A stretch of DNA of 64,000 nucleotides, taken from Oscarella lobularis. Taxonomy: Eukaryota > Porifera > Homoscleromorpha > Homosclerophorida > Oscarellidae. The stretch lies in contig NC_089179.1 of assembly GCF_947507565.1 (NCBI RefSeq), positions 2,497,747 to 2,561,746 of the forward strand. Direction: 5' to 3'. The notes beneath the pieces were generated by a model that had not been told where the DNA came from, ran no database searches, and saw only the letters and a list, made by a program, of their open reading frames with translations. The first letter of the stretch is position 1; each line of letters begins with the position of its first letter. Below, one piece after another: positions 1 through 10,910 of the stretch. Both the position numbers and the translations under genes were made by a program.

Positions 1-365
1 CTACATTTTCCACCAAACACAAACATGTGTATTCATTTTTTATTTTTGCGATTTCTGATGACGTAATTGATTCTTTAAGTCATGTTCGGAAACAAAGAAG
101 CCTCGTCGCATAATTTTAACGTCAAACGGCGCTCGAAATTACAAAACGTCTGATCGCTACGATCTCGTTTTGAAATTCTGCCGATTTCTGCCGTTTTCGC
201 TGATGTTTTGGTTATGTGACTTAGGAAGCGACGGCGACAGAGGCCCGGTATACCTTTATTCGTCTAATACTGCTACATGGAACGTTTGTTACAAAATAGA
301 AAACGCTCAAGCGCGAAACGCCCTGGGGTGTTTTCGTATGATACATTTATTGCTAAATTGAAATT
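1..365. other. no gene recognised; flank of the protease remnant
   Basis: Nothing here is supported as a gene on either strand. It lies past the stop codon of the Ulp1-like remnant on the minus strand, and the lost C-terminal part of that protease may have decayed into it. Short open frames near 170-516 are on the opposite strand to the recognisable protease codons and look like shadows. Confidence 0.4.
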
Positions 366-854
366 TTACCACAAAGTTTTCTTCGGCGTTTGGTCGTCTC
401 CGTGGCGGAGAGACGTTGCAAAAGCCAATGAAAATGGGCCACAGTCATTTGGTCCTCTTTGCCTCGGCACATTTATTATCTCCACCTGCAACTTATTTCT
501 ATACGTAGTACAGTAGTGAAATTTAGCATGCCGACGATGTAATTAAGATTAGTGCTACTAGGATTTCCATGAAAGCTGTCGTACCGGCGGACGATTCTTT
601 GTTAAGAATGGACATTTGACACTCACCCAATAGCATTCACCAACATGCAAGACTTGGAGAAATGCAAACGATACGCAGTGAAATCCGTTTCTTGCTCTCT
701 GCCGAAAGACGTCTTGTAGATCTTCCATATGAGAAAACGGGTTACGAAGCAAATTTTGAAATGCCGTAATCGTCCTGTCGTTTAGCCAAGACTTGCCTAA
801 AGGTCTCTCCTCTTCGTCATTTAACTTCAGCCTGCCTGGGCGAGCTCGACTCAT
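366..854 (-). pseudogene. Ulp1/SENP-like (C48) cysteine peptidase remnant
   Basis: C48 peptidases cut SUMO-like modifiers; dispersed Ulp1-like copies are common in animal and transposon sequence. Exon 1 runs 854-627 and ends at a good donor (GTGAGT). It holds the substrate-binding start of the domain (WLNDRTI, then LQVLHVGECYWVSV). A ~30-bp intron follows. The next exon carries YDSFHG, a one-base frameshift near 500, and the catalytic cysteine block QRGPNDCGPFSLAFATSL (Cys codon at 441-443). A stop follows about 25 codons later, so the C-terminus is missing. The family histidine of the NHW motif reads Tyr (CYW). Frameshift, truncation and the His loss together point to a dead copy. The assignment rests on motif reading and is moderately secure. 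Confidence 0.6.
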
Positions 855-1096
855 CTAGAAAATATAAAGGTATTCTTAATAAACTGCTGCTACCCCCAGA
901 TTCGTCGTCACTTTCTGATAACGATAAAATAATGTGCGACTTTCCAAACTTAACCTTCTAAAAAAGAGCTTAAGTTAGGAACGAGCCAGTCTAAGAATCT
1001 ATAAATACAGTAGTGCCTATTAAAAATACAAATTTTTATCAAACGGGGAATTGACAAACATAGATGGTGTGAGTGAAGTACACATGCTCTGTCTGA

Positions 1097-1363
1097 CTAC
1101 CCAAACAAATCGATATACTTTTCTTTTAGGACCCTTTCGGCAATATCGACCTCAAGAAACCATTTTAGGAGCCTACCTACAGTCGGTGGTGAACGACTGG
1201 CGTTTTTCCATGCCTTTAGCACTTTCAGCAGACCAGTCTTCATGTCGCGAGTAGATTCGCGAATTTCTTCAAGTACATCAAGATCGATGAGGAGACCACC
1301 GATGGACTCCTATTTCGATCCCGCAGCAGCGGCACACGCCCTCAGCAAATCGTCCGACACCAC
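1097..1363 (-). pseudogene. death-domain-like C-terminal exon with in-frame TAG
   Basis: An 89-codon exon is bounded by a plausible acceptor (TAATGAG before GTGGTG) and ends with TAG at 1097-1099. The pattern fits the helices of a death domain: LLRACAAAAGSK, then DLDVLEEIRES, then LLKVLKAWKNASRSPPTV, then RLLKWFLEVDIAERVL. Such domains mediate homotypic contacts in apoptosis and immune signalling. An in-frame TAG at 1310-1312 interrupts the first helix with no frameshift, and a C-to-T change from CAG would explain it. Upstream exons were not found; a Helitron remnant starts 120 bp away. The domain call comes from pattern only and could be another six-helix fold. Confidence 0.4.
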
Positions 1364-1483
1364 CTCATTATTAGCAGAAAACGCGTCTGATTATTTAATT
1401 AAAACAGGTATAAAACAACAAGCAGTCATGACCAGAAAGTTTCAGTATACATTTGACTTTTCCTGGTCAGAGGATTGAAGCCG

Positions 1484-2469
1484 TTAAAGGTGGGCACGAA
1501 ACCAGGCTCGACTAAAGTATGGGCTTGAAATGATTACAAAGCAGGAGTTGTATTTGCGTAGTTTTCCTCTGAATTCTTTGGCCGCTGGTGTGTCATGTGA
1601 CATAAGAGTGCGTAAAGGTTCAGGAGGAGGACCGAGCAAGGGAACGTCAACTTTTCCATTGGCGCAACACATTCCTGGAGGTTCGGATGGCCACTTTTTG
1701 GCATGACAGTGTGGGCAGGTCTCGGACATTGAACCTATGTGTGCTCCGTCGTGCAAATTTCTGGAGTTGTAGCGAAATGCGGAGTAATTTGGTAGCACGA
1801 CTGGTGCTTCGTGTACTGCTGCGGATTCGTTAAGGGTGTTTTCTCCCCCGTCGGCTTCTAGTTCTTCGACAGGCGATATGTCTTCGTTACGGTAAGCAGT
1901 TAAAGTGGGTCTGGTTGAAGTCATTGTGCGATCAGAAGACGCAGAAAGCTCAGTCGAAAGGTGTTCTTGAGAGGAGGAGTTGGTAGGAGTTTGAAGAGAT
2001 CGAGGCAACGGAGTCGTAACAGTGGAAGAACGAATCTGGGCAGATGATTCTATAGGAAGCGGGGAAAGAGAAAGCTGTGGTCTGTTAGTTATAGTTACAA
2101 TATTGGAGGGTAAAAGCCGCGGTAAATGCGAAAAAGAAAAACGAATAATAGGAGCATTTCGAAAATTCGCAGTAATGCCGGTTGACAATAGCGGAACTGA
2201 CGAAGAAATGGTTCTAATGGTAGATAAGCGAACATTGGGCGTAGTGGTGGCACGAGTGAACATAGTTCCTTGAGAAGTGCCGGGTAGTAATGAGGTACAG
2301 AAATACGGTGGTTGTCATGAGGAGTGGAATATGTGTGATCCGTAACTCCTCCATTTCTAGGCAACGTTTCTTTCTCATTTTCGTCAGTGGTCGACGGGCA
2401 ATAAGAATGGTCAAATAAAGTCTTTTTGGACGGTGAAGCAAATCGATCGTTCGGAAGATTTCGTTTCAT
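1484..2469 (-). pseudogene. Helitron protein, N-terminal zinc-binding fragment
   Basis: Helitrons move by rolling-circle replication with a Rep-helicase protein. The piece just before the Rep domain is recognisable here: HIGSMSETCPHCHAKKW, then EPPGMCCANGKVDVPLL, then a stretch ending FRGKLRKYNSCF. The N-terminal part, rich in Ser, Thr and Pro, begins at 2469 in a different frame, so there is at least one frameshift around 2263-2300. The frame stops at 1484, shortly after the YNS motif. No Rep HUH motif or helicase motifs are seen, so this is a truncated non-functional copy. Confidence 0.7.
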
Positions 2470-2679
2470 AGTTCGGGAAAGTGTATGAGCTCAAATAAGC
2501 GCTCTCGAGCGTCAGCAAACTAAGAATTAAGCAATAAGCGTGAGTGCCGAAGGAAGGGAGCTTCGAAAAAAATCTACTAATTGATATTTTATATTGTAAC
2601 CCGCGACAATGTTCCGATTGATAGATAAACGTACCTGTTTCGAGTTAGAGTGAGCGTCGTTCAGCGAAAACTGGGTTAG

Positions 2680-2778
2680 TTCAGCAGACCTACCAAGTCT
2701 CACGCCCTGGGCGTGAGTCTCACGCCTCAGACCTGCTTCTCACGTACTCACGCCCGCTTAGCCTCTTCTCACGCCTGG
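2680..2778 (+). repeat. CTCACGC-rich dispersed repeat, copy 1
   Basis: It begins CAGACCTACCAAGTCTCACG and continues with repeated CTCACGC / GGCGTGAG units, some forming short dyads. A second copy with the same opening ~22 bases lies at 62649-62745 in the same orientation. This copy lies just upstream of the hAT transposase gene. The CAG start is typical of hAT termini, so it could be that element's left end, but no matching inverted copy was found downstream of the transposase. Confidence 0.55.
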
Positions 2779-3012
2779 TGTTTAGTTCTGAAATCTTCTT
2801 TAGCGTACGTTCCCTTGATATGAACATTGGAGGCATGCCCTGCATTGGGGGATGGGCCGGCAGTCTTGTCTTTCTGTCCGACAGCGAAGAAGTCTTCGCG
2901 CCAGGGAAGACGCCACTTGTTGTTGCTTGTAGCTAAAGCAACTGCCAAACATGACGTAGTCGTTTTAGCGAGCAGGCGCACACCACTCGCTCGACGACTT
3001 GACTGTAGTTCA

Positions 3013-5410
3013 ATGGATCAGACTCCGCAAGCTCTAGTTCCTGCTTCGGTCGATGATGCGGACGATGGATTAGGCGACGACGTCGAGCTGGTCGAGGGTC
3101 CGCTTCCTAAGAGAGCAAAACTTTCAAAAAAAGGGAGCTGCAGTGTACAAATCAAAGTTCCACGACGCCTGGACAAAGGAATTTCCTTTCATAAGGAAGG
3201 TCCAAAGCAACCGTCATTCCTTTTTCTGCACGGTGTGCAACCGGAAAGTCAGTTGCTCCCACATGGATAAATCTGACGTGGAGCGGCACGTGCAGAAACA
3301 ATTTCATAAGGATAATGAAAAACTCTAAGAACGCAGCAAAAAATACCGTTAACTCCGGAATTCTCACCTCTGAATGAGAAAGCGAGGCTCACTTTTTACC
3401 GAAATTAGATTAAATTCTCAAACAGAACCATTATAGGTTATACGGGCAGAAGTGATGATCGCAAACATGCTTGTGAAGCATAATATACCTCTAGCCCTTG
3501 CTGAAGAGCTGACTCCTCTATTCCAAAGTATTTTCTCTGACAGTGATATAGCCAAGAAATTCTCCTCCAGACGTACGAAAACCGCTTGCATAATCAACGA
3601 AGCAGTCGCTCCCTTTCATCACCAACATCTGATTCAACTGATGCATAGTAATCCATTTGCTATACTCATTGATGGATCGTCAGACACGGGCATTGAGGAG
3701 ATGAATCCCATGACTGTCCGCATTTTTGACAAATCCGTGCAAGTCAATTTTCTGGTTATGTGCATGGTGTCGTCATGCACGGCAGAAGGACTATTTTCTG
3801 CCATGGAGGTGTTCGCAACAAATAGCTTGTCTTGGGGAAACTGCGTGGGATTAGGAGTTGATAACACATCTGTTAATGTAGGAATTCCAAATTCAATTAA
3901 ATCCAGGGTACTACAGAAAAACCCAGCAACGTACGTGATGGGGTGCCCCTGCCATATCGTTCACAATACCGCTGGAAAAGCTGCAAATGCCTTCGAGAAG
4001 GTTGGTTCAGCGTTCATTGCTTTCTTGACATGATCAACGTAAATTTCAGGTGTCCGGTTTCAGCGTTGAAGATCTTGTCATTGATGTATTCTTCTGGTTC
4101 GACAAAAGCACCAAAAGAAAAGCGGCTCTGGCTGAGTATTGCAGTTTCTGCGATGCAGATTACCGACAAATTGTCAAGCACGTCAGCACCAGGTGGTTGA
4201 GCTTGGAGAAGGCGGTCTCTCGTCTTTTGCAGCAGCATGCGGCTTTGAAGAGCTACTTTGCTTCAGAGGGTGAATAATTCGCTTATTCTGATAAAGTCCT
4301 TTACAATTCACCTCTCAGGTGCCAACCACGCTCGCTTTTCGCGTCTGAAAACCGCCTACAGAAAACCGATGACGGAGATATATTTGATGTTTTATCAGGC
4401 AGCCCTTCAAAGCTTCATGTCATTCACCCTTCTGCTCCAAAGGGAAGATCCCTTGCTGCCTTTCATCTTCAGGCAAATTATCAACTTCCTTACAAGACTG
4501 GCTAGAAAATTTCTCACCGTTGCTTCAATTAGAGCAGCAAAAGACAACATTTCATCCCTTCAATTTGCAGACGTTGGCAGCCAAAAACCAGGTTGGTATA
4601 TTAGACATAAATTTTAGGCTATCAACCTATACTTTATTCAGACAATGTCTTTGTCGGCTTCGCAACGAAAGGTCGAATTGCCGCTCTGCTACAAGATGGC
4701 GATATAACAGAGAACAACGTCAAAAAGTTCTACTCTAGCGCTCGGTCTTTTTACACAACGGCGATGGAATACGCCCTGAAGCATCTCCCAATTTCAGATC
4801 CTTTACTAAAAAACGCTACCTTTCTCGATTTCGGCTCCCGCGAAGGAGCAGAATTTACTCAATTCGAGTACTTCGTTAACAGGTATACTGTTATACAATG
4901 CCTTTTTTGACTCTACTACATTGTTCCATTAGATTTGGAAATTTGCTGCCTTTCTCTGAAGCACGAGAACTGGACATGCTGCAGGACGAGTTTGTAAGCT
5001 ACCAGCTCCTTTCACAGGACGATATTCCTGCCCACGTATGGAAAGAAGCTTCCGTGTCAGCAACGGAAGAGGGAAGTAGTCCAACACGGATAGACGTCAT
5101 CTGGCAGCACCTGTCTGAGAGAAAGGGGTGTGACGGCACTCACACGTTCCTGCGTCTTTCCCGCGTGGCAAAACTTGCACTGATAATTCCGCACTCTAAT
5201 GCTGGAGAAGAGCGGGTGTTTTCAATAATACGGAAAAACAAAACAGCCTACCGTCCAAGCCTGGATCCAAAAGGAACACTGTCAAGTATCATGAAAATAA
5301 AACTTGCCGACCTGCAGCCTGCTCACTCAATTCGTCCTCCACCTGAACTTCTGCGTAAAGCCAAATCAGCTACATGGGAGTATAACAAGGCACATTCAAA
5401 GAAGAATTAA
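3013..5410 (+). CDS. hAT transposase (ZNF862/KIAA1586-like subgroup), six exons
   Basis: Cut-and-paste transposase. Approximate exons are 3013-~3350, 3437-4000, 4050-4269, 4319-4591, 4642-4882 and 4933-5410, all with GT-AG introns of about 50 bp after the first. A BED/TTF-like zinc finger comes first (FHDAWTKEFPFI, CTVCNRK, HVQKQFHK). The catalytic core has ILIDGSSD, LGVDNTSVN, GCPCHIVHNTAGKA and the insertion helix VSTRWLSLEKAV. The C-terminal dimerisation block LALIIPHSNAGEERVFSIIR is intact. A one-base frameshift lies in the A7 run at 3126-3132, and the join between exons 1 and 2 (3330-3436) is unclear. The rest reads cleanly, so this is a recently active copy or an intact one with a sequencing error. 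No terminal repeat pair was established. Confidence 0.82.
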
Positions 5411-6516
5411 TCGAGTTATAGTGACCCCACTGACAATATAACAAACTTTATTCCGAGAAAATAAAAAATTCTTCTAAAATACAAAAATTATGTTGTGCTC
5501 ATCGCGGTTTGACTACAGTGCACCCACGCATAAACTTCCTCACTTTAAAGCGCGCTAGCGCCTTCGTCGAACGTCGTGCGTCATCGGGAAAGACATCATT
5601 AGAATCCTCTGTCTCCAATGATGTTTAGGCGCGTAGGCGTTCGATGAAGTACGTATATAAAGGTCACGTGCTGCTACGTGATTGGCTCGTAGTGTATGCG
5701 ACGGTTAAGTTTCCTTGGTGACGCCCTAGCGCGCTACCACTATTCTGATACCGTTTCTTCGTTTTTTACGTATTACAGGGCAGAATAATTTCGTACTTGC
5801 TTAGAAAAGAAACGGGCAGTGCCACAGTAATTCGTTTAGCACGTTTTACTGTCTTTTTTTGGTGTGGGACAATGCGCGCGCTAGCCACGCCCATGACAAC
5901 GAATAACTTCTAAACTACGCGAAAGATTGAAAATCGCTTCGACCAAATTTTTTAGCTTTCCTTTTTATGTCGTTTCACGAGGGTGCCGAATCGCGAATTG
6001 CCTCGTAGGCTCTAGAAAACGCCCTTAGCAACGATACTTCACAGCGAAATTGTGGGCAAACGAAAAACCGAACTCAAAATCGCTTCGACCAATATTTAGA
6101 AAAGTGTAGGCTGTTGCGTTCCGAAGAAAGAAGTAGAGTAGTTACGTAGGGATTGACGCCAGGAAACGGCGAAAGGTACTTTTGCGATATCGTGAAGGAT
6201 TACTCGATCAGTGTGCATGCGATCGACTAATCCTTCGACCAAATCTTAGAGAAAGGATGTCAATATCGTTTCGCGTAAGCGAAAAGATAGTAAATCTTTC
6301 TCATTTTGAATTACGCGGCTAAATCCGGGGAAGACGACGAATAGAGTAGATCGTGATGAGAAAAGGGCAAAAACGCGCATGGAATGCGAACTGTTAGCGC
6401 ACGCTCGAGTCACAGGTCATGTAGCCCGAATAAGGAAGATCTACTGTACGCAGAAACAAATGATGTAAAGAATGATAAATGTGCGGAAACGATTTAATGC
6501 TGGATGGTTTATTTGA
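5411..6516. other. no gene recognised; short repeats
   Basis: No coding exon is supported. The 20-base sequence at 5516-5535 (CAGTGCACCCACGCATAAAC) recurs with two changes at 12271-12290. A short imperfect inverted repeat (TTCGTCGAACG / CGTTCGATGAA) lies at about 5572-5650. The motif CTTCGACCAAAT appears three times at about 145-150-bp spacing (5937, 6083 and 6233), hinting at an old tandem duplication. The 3' boundary of the upstream hAT should lie here but was not seen. Confidence 0.4.
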
Positions 6517-6628
6517 GACCAAAGGGTCTACTAACCAAATCGGATAATTTTGACCAACGGGTCAGATGCTGAAAGTAAGAATGTCGACCAACGGGTCTAC
6601 TGAGGAAAAAATGTTTGACCAACGGGTC
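6517..6628 (-). repeat. array of four GACC(AACG)GGTC dyads after OB-fold gene 1
   Basis: Twelve-base dyads lie at 6517-6528 (GACCAAAGGGTC), 6552-6563, 6586-6597 and 6617-6628 (each GACCAACGGGTC), spaced 35, 34 and 31 bp. The array starts 28 bp past the last stop codon of OB-fold gene 1, so it would fall in the 3' UTR or the terminator region. It could act as RNA hairpins or as DNA sites for a dimeric protein. OB-fold gene 2 has an equivalent array with a different stem (16708-16827). Confidence 0.7.
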
Positions 6629-6655
6629 AGGTAGCTTAGAGGAGAGTGAGACGAA

Positions 6656-8473
6656 TTATTTTTTGTGCGAGCGTTTTGCGTATTTACAAACGCGCTTTGC
6701 ATGAGGAGGCGATTGACCTCGATTCTGCGATTGCTCTTCAGCGCCGCTGTCGTCGCAGTCGGTGCGGGCATGGCGAAGGACGTCTTCATCTAATTTCGCT
6801 TCGTCTTTCGGATCAGTAGGGGTTTCTGGAACGTCGGATTGAGTGTCGGAATATTGTTCCGCTTCGTTGTCCAGCGGTTCCTATAGAAACTCGTCAAAAT
6901 TTTCATCGCGGCTTCGACGAAACAATGAATTCGGACTGGAAAACGCAGGCGTCGCGCCCGATTCCGTATGCGGGATTTTTGATAGAGCAGAGAAAGTCGC
7001 ATTATTGCCCTCGTTGGAAAGACGGCGTTTCGGATTTTTCGCAGAACCGTCGGAGGTGTCGAGCGTACCGCTTCAGCGGTAATTCAAAAGGCTTTCATTC
7101 GAAATATCATAGTGATCGTCAAGGTGATCGTGAGATTGCAAATCGGAAAAGCTTTTGCTGAGACTTCGGCGGGCACTCGCCGTAGCTGTGGCAGTGGCTG
7201 TAGCGGTAGTAGCGGCAGTAGTAGCCGAAGCAGCAGCGACAGCAGCAGCTGTAGTAGTAGTAATTGTAGCATTGGCGGAAGAAGAATTTTCCGTAGTAGC
7301 GGCAGTAAAAGCAGTTTCTTGCTCTGGACGAAGAACGGCAGTAATGCGCCGATCTGCCGTGTACTTAATTGTAAATTCAGGAGCGCGAAGGAGAATTTTA
7401 TCGATTGTATCGAACGGCCGATTGCAAATGACCTCCATTTGCTTCGAATCGGCTGTAAGATGAAGCTTGATAGTTTGGCTTTTGATAGTCAACACGGCTT
7501 TCGTCTGTTCCTCGCACGATTTGCGAAGAGATAAGTTTCCGCAAGACGAACAGCGACAAAATTCATAAAGATGCTCGAGAGAAGAAGCATCTCCTTTGTT
7601 GCAGGAGTGGCATTTATTCACGGTAATAAAGTTTCCAACGGAGACGATCTTAGCCTTTTTCAAAGTCAAAGACTTTTCGCCAAGAGAAAATGGCACCGTT
7701 TTGACCGACAGCAAATCATCGATTGGTGAAATGACAGAGCCAACGCGCGGAGTGAAGAGCAGGTGACCTTCGGAGGCAGAAGTGGTTTTGAAGCCGACTC
7801 GGAATTGATAACATTTGAAAAGTTTCACTTTCTCCACGAGATCGGCGCCCCAAATCGTCAAAGTGGCGAACCCTGTGGCGTCCGCAATGGCTGCTTTCTC
7901 CACTTCCATTTGCGTCCGAGTGATGTTGACGTCGGTCAATTCCATAACTTCGGCTTTGACATCGAGAATTTGGCCGGGAAGAAAGCGGCCGACTTCGTCC
8001 AGTGTGGCCGGCACTGGAGTTTCAGGAACTTGTTCCAAATGCGTTGAAACCGAATTTTTTTGCGGCGACTTGGCAAGTCCCGAGCTTTCCTGAATTTCCG
8101 CCTCCATTTCGTTGCCAAATTTGTTTCGCTTGATGAGAACGTTTCGAAAGCAGACAGCTTCTCCGGTTTTTGTGTATTCAACAGACCTCTCGCGTTTCGC
8201 GGGATAGAACGACACAAAACGGATTCGCCCCGTTTCGTCTGCCAAAAAACCGTGGAAGTATTTTGTCGAACCCTTCGCTTTTAACTCCGAAAAGAGGTCG
8301 ATTTTTGCGTGGAATTCTGCTCGATACGCTGCAGAACGACAATAGCAGAAATTTACCATCAAAGCCATTTGCGAAAAAAGAGCAAACTTACGCGTAGGCG
8401 AGTCGTGGATGTCGGCAATTCCCTGAAACGCTTTGGACGCAGCGCCTCCGAAACTGGAGCGCACAACAGCCAT
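6656..8473 (-). CDS. RPA-like OB-fold protein, copy 1, with two in-frame stops
   Basis: It resembles large-subunit replication protein A: tandem OB folds that bind single-stranded DNA plus a zinc ribbon. Exon 1 is 8473-8392 (ATG at 8473); a 63-bp intron (GTAAGT...CTGCAG) leads to exon 2 from 8328. The first OB block has FHAKIDLFSELK, YFHGFLADETGRIRFVSFYP and VLIKRN. A second block has FLPGQILDVKAEVMEL and ATLTIWG. A four-Cys ribbon follows (CHSCNKG and CRCSSCGN), then an Ala/Thr-rich tract from a triplet repeat (about 7165-7310). The same frame passes TGA at 7073-7075 and TAG at 6881-6883 and ends at TAA 6656-6658. The tail beyond the stops still looks coding (acidic, then basic KRVCKYAKRSHKK). 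It may be an ageing gene, a readthrough product, or end at 7073. Confidence 0.62.
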
Positions 8474-9420
8474 TGCGGAAGGACAAAAATTGGATAGAAA
8501 GGCGAGACAGAGGTCGGACGATGATTGCCGTAGAATGGAAAGAAAACGAAAAGACGTGCTCCTATGCACGAAAAAAAATCGTGACATGGATTTACGTCAG
8601 TCTGTCGAAGTTGAAGGACGCACCGAGATTTCGCGGACGACGACAAGAGTTCGAAGCGACGCAAGAAGAAGCCGGAGAACGCGCGACTGCGCAGCGAACG
8701 ACTGCGAGAAAAGACGCTTCTAGAAACACGTCGTTCGAAGCAGCTGGACGGAAATTGCCGACCTACCGGATTTTCGCGAGCGAAGAAGAGCGACAGCACT
8801 CGAGGAGGAAGCCGAAAGACGTTCGATCGAAGCAAAAACAAAAGGATACGCCCCTAAAAAAAGTCGCTCGAAGCGAAATTCGCGAAAACGTCGCCAGAAC
8901 AAACTGGCCAAAATCGATCCGACTTACCGAGGCTTCGCGAACAAATGCGAGCGACGGAACTCGAAGGGGAAGTCAAACAAAGCGCGACGAAGGAGCGGGC
9001 ACACACGAAAGGAGACGCCCCTAGGAAAAACTCGTTGGAATCGGCGCGGCGCGGCGAGACACGCCCACTACCGCTCGCGCGAACGGCCGAGAAGCGAAAA
9101 GACGAAAAGAGAGCGAAAACAAAGACGAAGAGAAAGCGGCGAGAAGCGATCGAGAGAACCATAGGCGAAGCTCTGCGTGGAACGCGTTAGCGCGGCGCCC
9201 TATTGGTCGGCGAGCGAGCGCGGGGCGTGTCCGCTGAAACCACCCACGCGAAGGTCACGCACCCGGAAGCTTAGTTACGTCGTGCGCGGGACCCGGGGTC
9301 CCCGGTCGACGGCGATCGAAAATAAATGTCACGATTTCGGCGACGGGCGCGTTGAAGCAAAACGCGCACGCCGGCGGAGAAATTTGAAGCAAAACGTTCG
9401 CGCGTCCCGGACGACCGCGT
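8474..9420. promoter_or_regulatory. GC-rich upstream region of OB-fold gene 1
   Basis: No recognisable exon lies here despite long open frames on both strands; their Arg/Lys/Glu-rich translations reflect base composition. It holds GGATACGCCCCT (about 8844) and GGAGACGCCCCT (about 9019). Near-identical motifs lie in the region upstream of OB-fold gene 3 (57085-57420), suggesting a shared promoter element. TATA or initiator sites could not be fixed. Confidence 0.35.
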
Positions 9421-10010
9421 GACCGCCACGTAGGGAGCGTGACGACAACTCTCTCTTAGTAGTATAGATAGAGAGGGATTGGAAACTTGCCTAGTTACAC
9501 TTAGTTAAAGTGTGTTCTTGATGGTCCTATGTGTCTCGCAAATGGCTTCCAAATTCCCCGATAACGCTCTCTTCTCCTAACAATTTCTCCCAGATACAGT
9601 TCCAACTTCTAGTCCATATAGCTTTCAACGCTTTTTCTAAAGGTAGGTGTATCGGCAGTTACGTGCAGTTTGTCGAACCAAGGCCGAAATCACATTTTAT
9701 TTGTGGTCACTCCTTCATGGGAAACGGGGGGCCGTCCCACATCTACATAATAGAAGACAGACGTATCGGTTGTTGCTTACAGCGTCGATGCAAGATAGAT
9801 GTAGTCAATGCGTTGTCTCTGGGTTAGCCGATCAGAGTTGTTTGGCCAAAAAAGCTCCAATTAGGCCCGGAATGGGCGTTCCCGACATGTCGAACGGGAA
9901 AACGGCTTGAGGTCAACTTAGGTGTTCTTCTGCAAGGCTACCGCTACAAACGACATTGTTAACTCTCTTTGCACTTAAGGAAGAAATGAATATGGCAGAG
10001 AAGAGGCCTG
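9421..10010. other. no gene recognised
   Basis: An imperfect dyad (CTCTCTCTTAG / ATAGATAGAGAG) lies at about 9450-9475. The open frame around 9531-9910 has no recognisable domain and no splice pattern, and is not called. Confidence 0.35.
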
Positions 10011-10175
10011 CGAGAAGTGACAAAATAGCGAGAATTGACTAGTGTAGAGAAGTGGCTAGCGAGAAGTGACTAGTGTAGAGAAGTGGCTAGCGAGAAGTGA
10101 CTAGTGTAGAGAAGTGATCTGCGAAAAGTGACTAGGGTAGATAAGTGGCTAGCAAGATGTGACCTGGGTGGAGCG
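10011..10175. repeat. 31-bp tandem repeat, about 4-5 copies
   Basis: The unit is close to GACTAGTGTAGAGAAGTGGC plus TAGCGAGAAGT. Copies are near-identical at 10040-10110 and diverge towards 10170. It overlaps the 3' end of the acidic minus-strand gene. Confidence 0.7.
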
Positions 10176-10757
10176 GTGAAGAGAGGAAGAGGCCCCGTAT
10201 TGGTACAGAGAACCCGTATCGGCCACAGCAGGAATGAGATCGAAGTCACTGACTGTCGTGACTGTCGTGTCCAATGGATCGTCCTCGTCGGATTCACAGC
10301 TGCAGTCTGCCTTACAATCGATGATGTACTGTGACCCAAGCAGACTACACTGAATCCCAATCTCGGCTGTTGACACACTTTCTGTCTGGCAACCTGAATT
10401 AACGTTGCTGAATTACAAATCAGATGGATGCATAATATATTACATGATTCGCGTACTTCCCCAACTGCACTATCGTGACAATCTTCTCCAGCTCCCAGGT
10501 CTTCAAAAACCTCCTTTTGCGACACCGCAGAATCTTCACGTAAGACTTCGGCCACAACCTATACACCTGGTATGCTCTTCTTGTTTTGGAGATCGGATTT
10601 CAATAGGCGGAGTCGACGGTCTCTTGCATTCTTTGTCATCGCGCCAAGCCCAGCGTACCTTTTTCGTTGTCGTGAAAGATTTGTCATCCGACGTTGCGCT
10701 TCTGAACGGCTGGATGATTGTGAAACACGCGCATGCTCCGCGCGGGGGCGGGATCAA
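10149..10757 (-). CDS. uncharacterised acidic protein, at least two exons
   Basis: No family is recognised. A coding exon (about 10540-10444, reading EVLREDSAVSQKEVFEDLG and GEVRESC) ends at a donor at 10443 (GTAATA). A 50-bp intron ends in ATTCAG, and the next exon from 10393 keeps the frame: QTESVSTAEIGIQCSLLGSQ, then CESDEDDPLDTT, ending at 10149. Upstream, a frame with KKVRWAWRDDKECKRPSTPP and CIGCGR (10757-10540) probably belongs to the same gene but is offset by a frameshift or an unseen junction. It may be a nuclear acidic linker protein. No function is inferred. Confidence 0.4.
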
Positions 10758-10910
10758 ATAATATCAGTACAACTGAAGTAGAATCGGCGGCGTAGATAAG
10801 ACTAAAGAGGAGCGAATCGCCGACTGCTGTAACGTGAATATATTTAATAACACATAGGACAAAAATACGCGCGCTACAAGCATAGGAAGTCTGTAGATCT
10901 CTGTGAGTGT

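Noticed and set aside
2680-5410. CTCACGC repeat as the proven left end of the first hAT
   Set aside because: No inverted partner was found after 5410, so the link is not established.
6517-6628. CRISPR-like array (short repeats at regular spacing)
   Set aside because: Units are 12-bp dyads with ~20-bp related spacers in animal-type DNA, with no leader or cas genes.
7112-7534. Gly/Ser-rich plus-strand frame
   Set aside because: Complement of the Ala/Thr-rich triplet tract of OB-fold gene 1.
8473-9024. 183-codon Arg/Glu-rich plus-strand frame
   Set aside because: Low-complexity GC-rich sequence upstream of OB-fold gene 1, with no domain and no splice support.
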